A stretch of 64,000 nucleotides of DNA, taken from positions 248,001 through 312,000 of the forward strand of contig NZ_VEDO01000003.1 in the NCBI RefSeq assembly GCF_007677875.1. Reading direction: 5' to 3'. This document shows, piece by piece, positions 61,439 through 64,000 of this stretch (within the stretch, counting starts at the first letter, position 1; the number at the start of each line of letters is the position of its first letter). The notes beneath the pieces were generated by a model, which saw only the letters and a list, made by a program, of their open reading frames with translations, was not told the DNA's origin and searched no databases. This DNA is from Variovorax boronicumulans (GTDB lineage: Bacteria; Pseudomonadota; Gammaproteobacteria; Burkholderiales; Burkholderiaceae_C). Made by a program: the position numbers and the translations under genes.

Positions 61439-62181
61439 GGCTGGGCAGGGCCGTCCTGCCAATGGCCATCGATCAGAAGTTGGTGGGGTTGGAAGCGGGC
61501 TTTGTAGTTCATCTTGTCGCTTTGGCCGATCCAGTAGCCCAGGTAGACATGCGCCAGGCCCAGGCTGCGGGCCTGCTCGATCTGCCACAGCACGCTGTAG
61601 GTGCCGTAGCTGGCATGGGCTTCGGGTTCGTAGAAGGTGTACACGGCCGACAGGCCGTCGTTGAGGATGTCCAGGATGGACACCATCTTCAGACGCGGCG
61701 GCTCGCCGCCCAGCCCCGGCTCATGAAACTCGACCAACCGCGAATTGACGCGGCTTTGCAGCAGGAACTGCGTGTACTGGTCGATGCTGTCGTGGTCCAT
61801 GCCGCCGCCGGCATGGCGGCCGTTCTGGTAGCGCAGGTACAGCTGGTAGTGCTCGGGCACGAAGCACAGCTTGAGCACGCGCGCCTGCAATGTGGCGTGG
61901 CGCGCCAGGGCACGGCGCTGGCTGCGGTCGGCACGGAAACGGTCAACCAGCACGCGCAGCGGCAGGCAGGCCTGGCAACCATCGCAATGCGGCCGGTAGG
62001 TGAACATGCCGCTGCGCCGGAAGCCTTTCTGGACGAGCTCCGAGTAGGTGTCGCTCTGGATCAGGTGCCCCGGCGTCGCCACCTGCGACCTGGCCTGCCG
62101 GTCCGCCAGATAACTGCACGGATAGGGCGCGGTCGCGTAGAACTGCAGCGTCTGCAGTGGGAGGTCGTTCAGGTGGGTCAC
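61435..62181 (-). CDS. bpt: Bpt, leucyl/Phe-type aminoacyl-tRNA-protein transferase (arginyltransferase fold)
   Basis: Bpt adds leucine to N-terminal Asp or Glu, creating ClpS-recognised N-degrons. The 248-residue protein has the Ate1-type N terminus with Cys residues ([19 protein letters not shown]) and C-terminal [20 protein letters not shown] and [18 protein letters not shown]. The start is GTG at 62181, overlapping the aat stop (GTGA); the frame upstream has no similarity. Confidence 0.93.
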   Translation of the reverse strand: MTHLNDLPLQTLQFYATAPYPCSYLADRQARSQVATPGHLIQSDTYSELVQKGFRRSGMFTYRPHCDGCQACLPLRVLVDRFRADRSQRRALARHATLQARVLKLCFVPEHYQLYLRYQNGRHAGGGMDHDSIDQYTQFLLQSRVNSRLVEFHEPGLGGEPPRLKMVSILDILNDGLSAVYTFYEPEAHASYGTYSVLWQIEQARSLGLAHVYLGYWIGQSDKMNYKARFQPHQLLIDGHWQDGPAQP

Positions 62182-62942
62182 GCCGTACGGGACACTGGAG
62201 TGAACAGTGCAGGCCAGTATACGGGGTCGAAACACCAGGGTGGATCGGGCTGCTCCGCGTCCTGGCGCAGCCGCGACACGAAGTCCGCACGCGGCATTTC
62301 AGCCGCGCCCAGCGAGGCCAGGTGGCGGGTGTTCTGCTGACAGTCGATCTGCGCCACGCCGTGCACCCGGCACCAGGCCACGAGGGCCGCCAGCGCGATC
62401 TTGGAAGCATCGGTGGCGCGCGCGAACATGGATTCGCCGAAGACCGCGCGCCCCAGCCCCACGCAGTACAGGCCGCCCGCCAGCGCACCGTCGACCCAGG
62501 TCTCCACACTGTGGGCGCTGCCGGCTGCATGCAGATCCTCGTAGGCGCGCACCATCTCGGGCACGATCCAGGTGCCGGACTGGCCTGCGCGCGGGCTGGC
62601 AGCACAGGCGCGCACCACGGCGCCAAAAGCGCTGTCGAAGCGCACTTCGCAGCCGGGCGTGGCGATGAAGCGCTGCAGGGTCTTGCGCAGCGAGCGGTGC
62701 AGCCGGAACGCGGCGGTCTGCAGCACCATGCGCGGGTCCGGACTCCACCACAGGATGGGTTGGCCCTCGCTGAACCAGGGGTAGACACCACGGCCGTAGG
62801 CGGCACGCAGGCTGTCCACGTCCAGGCTGCCGCCAGCGGCCAACAGGCCGGGTGCGGGATCGTCCGGCCCCCAGGCCTGGGTCACGGGGGGCAGTGCCTC
62901 GCCGGGGGCAAGCCAGGGCAGTGTGGGGCGGCGCGGTTTCAT
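62178..62942 (-). CDS. aat: Aat, leucyl/phenylalanyl-tRNA-protein transferase
   Basis: The enzyme transfers Leu or Phe to N-terminal Arg or Lys. The 254-residue protein shows [60 protein letters not shown] and [19 protein letters not shown], all characteristic of Aat. The start at 62942 gives the family N terminus. It leads the aat-bpt-iclR operon. Confidence 0.96.
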   Translation of the reverse strand: MKPRRPTLPWLAPGEALPPVTQAWGPDDPAPGLLAAGGSLDVDSLRAAYGRGVYPWFSEGQPILWWSPDPRMVLQTAAFRLHRSLRKTLQRFIATPGCEVRFDSAFGAVVRACAASPRAGQSGTWIVPEMVRAYEDLHAAGSAHSVETWVDGALAGGLYCVGLGRAVFGESMFARATDASKIALAALVAWCRVHGVAQIDCQQNTRHLASLGAAEMPRADFVSRLRQDAEQPDPPWCFDPVYWPALFTPVSRTA

Positions 62943-63083
62943 GACGGGGCTGCGCCCGGCGGGAGTGCGGGCTGGACGAATGGCATGGCGGTCAGCCACA
63001 CAGGCCCGACCGGCGGTCGATGATGGACAGATTGATGCTCACTTGTGTTGAGGTAGTCGCGCCAAAGTGCAGTCACGGCTGGG

Positions 63084-63111
63084 TTGCCGCTTGGTTCTGC
63101 ACAAATAATGG
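63084..63111 (+). promoter_or_regulatory. Possible sigma-70 promoter for the HD-GYP gene
   Basis: TTGCCG (63084-63089) and TAATGG (63106-63111) are separated by 16 bases. They lie about 110 bases before the ATG of the next gene, in an AT-richer stretch of the 276-bp gap 62943-63218. No other signal was seen in this gap. Confidence 0.3.
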
Positions 63112-63218
63112 CACATCGCATCACGCACCAGTGCGCAGTACATGCGGTGCGCGTTTCATTTTCCGCGGCGGCCGGTCGCCGGTATGGAGTGCGCAGCGCA
63201 GGACAAGGACGAAGACCA

Positions 63219-64000
63219 ATGGCGATGGACCTCGTGGGGGATCTGCTGGCCCGGCTGGACCAGCTCAATGCAATCGGCGCAGCCTTGTCCAAGGAGCGCA
63301 ATACGGACGCCCTGCTCGAAGGCATTCTGATCGCGGCCAAGAACATCACGCACGCCGACGGCGGCACTCTGTACCGCATGACGGAGGACGGCAGCGCGCT
63401 GCGCTTCGAGATCATGCGCACGAACTCCCTGGACATCTTTCTGGGCGGAACGACCGGGCGAGCGATCGAGTTCCCGCTGTTGCAACTCATCAATGCCGAC
63501 GGCAGCTTCAACGACAGCATGGTGGCCACCTATGCCGCCATCCACGACCGCACGGTCAACATCGCCGATGCGTACGCAGAGGAGGGCTTCGACTTCTCGG
63601 GCACGCGCGCCTTTGACCAGCGTACCGGCTATCGCTCGCAGTCTTTCCTGACGGTGCCGATGAAGAACCACGACGGCGAAGTCATCGGCGTGCTGCAGCT
63701 CATCAATGCGCAGGAGCCCGACCTGGGCCGCGTCGTGACGTTCTCCGAGGCTGACCAGCGCCTGGTCGAGTCGCTCGCGTCGCAGGCCGCCATCGCACTG
63801 TCGAACCGGCAGTTGATCATCCAGCTGGAGCAGCTCTTCGAGTCCTTCATCCACCTCATCAACATGGCGATCGACGACAAGTCGCCATACACGGGCGGGC
63901 ACTGCAACCGCGTGCCCGAGCTGACCATGATGCTGGCCGATGCCGTGGACGCCACCGACGACGGCCCGCTCGCGAGCTTCAAGATGACCGAGCGCGATCG
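63219..64000 (+). CDS. GAF/HD-GYP domain protein, 5' part (c-di-GMP phosphodiesterase)
   Basis: The gene runs off the right edge; 260 codons are visible. The GAF domain covers about 18-195 (NADGSFNDSMVATYAAIHDR; GYRSQSFLTVPMKNHDGEVI). An HD-GYP region starts near 205, with the HD histidine at H228 in YTGGHCNRVPELTMML. HD-GYP proteins usually hydrolyse c-di-GMP; the catalytic remainder is outside the window. The ATG at 63219 follows AAGGA. Confidence 0.85.
   Translation, partial: MAMDLVGDLLARLDQLNAIGAALSKERNTDALLEGILIAAKNITHADGGTLYRMTEDGSALRFEIMRTNSLDIFLGGTTGRAIEFPLLQLINADGSFNDSMVATYAAIHDRTVNIADAYAEEGFDFSGTRAFDQRTGYRSQSFLTVPMKNHDGEVIGVLQLINAQEPDLGRVVTFSEADQRLVESLASQAAIALSNRQLIIQLEQLFESFIHLINMAIDDKSPYTGGHCNRVPELTMMLADAVDATDDGPLASFKMTERD

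Overview
The window is a high-G+C chromosomal segment from a betaproteobacterium, most likely a Comamonadaceae-type member of the Burkholderiales. The evidence is the strongly biased codon use, a tctBA citrate-type uptake pair, a BetR-type response regulator, and the dnaE, ppk1, clpSA and aat-bpt gene set. No ribosomal RNA, tRNA, CRISPR array or complete insertion sequence was seen.

Positions 1-28393 hold an almost complete flagellar locus. Its layout resembles the lateral (Laf, Flag-2) type rather than a primary polar system. A long leftward run carries fliE-F-G-H-I-J, fliD-S-T-K-L, fliA, motA, motB, flgM, flgN and a FlgJ-type muramidase. Next to it lies flgB-C-D-E-F-G-H-I with flgA divergent. 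A rightward run carries fliM-N-P-Q-R-flhB-flhA. The order fliD-S-T-K-L-A-motA-motB matches lafB-C-D-E-F-S-T-U, and fliO, flhF, flhG and chemotaxis genes are absent. Where Laf systems carry the sigma-54 activator lafK (between fliM and fliE), this window has a hybrid histidine kinase and an inverted BetR-receiver regulator. Each is divergent from one of the two flagellar operons.

Positions 28394-31106 form a lower-G+C island that reads as an integron gene-cassette array without an integrase. It has an attI-like site, three well-formed attC sites and one degenerate attC. The small cassette genes include a DUF2314 protein, an Imm35/YrhB-like protein and membrane proteins, and a lipoprotein gene follows.

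Positions 31233-37823 return to motility and signalling: a PAS-PAS-GAF-GGDEF-EAL protein, a second FliK-like protein, a TPR/OGT-type glycosyltransferase and a LafA-like flagellin. The last three look like an operon led by flagellin, with tandem hairpins after the flagellin gene.

Positions 37951-64000 are mostly housekeeping and transport genes: gluQ, a renalase-like oxidoreductase, a LysR regulator with two pirins and DoxX, tctA and tctB with an adjoining two-component system and trhO, DUF599, a MarR regulator with a siderophore-interacting protein, dnaE, ppk1, sixA, clpS, clpA, a penicillin-binding endopeptidase, iclR, bpt and aat. The right edge cuts a GAF/HD-GYP phosphodiesterase. ClpS, ClpA, Aat and Bpt together supply most of the N-degron pathway. 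An unnamed dispersed repeat of about 117 bp occurs inside the flagellar operon and again between tctB and tctA.
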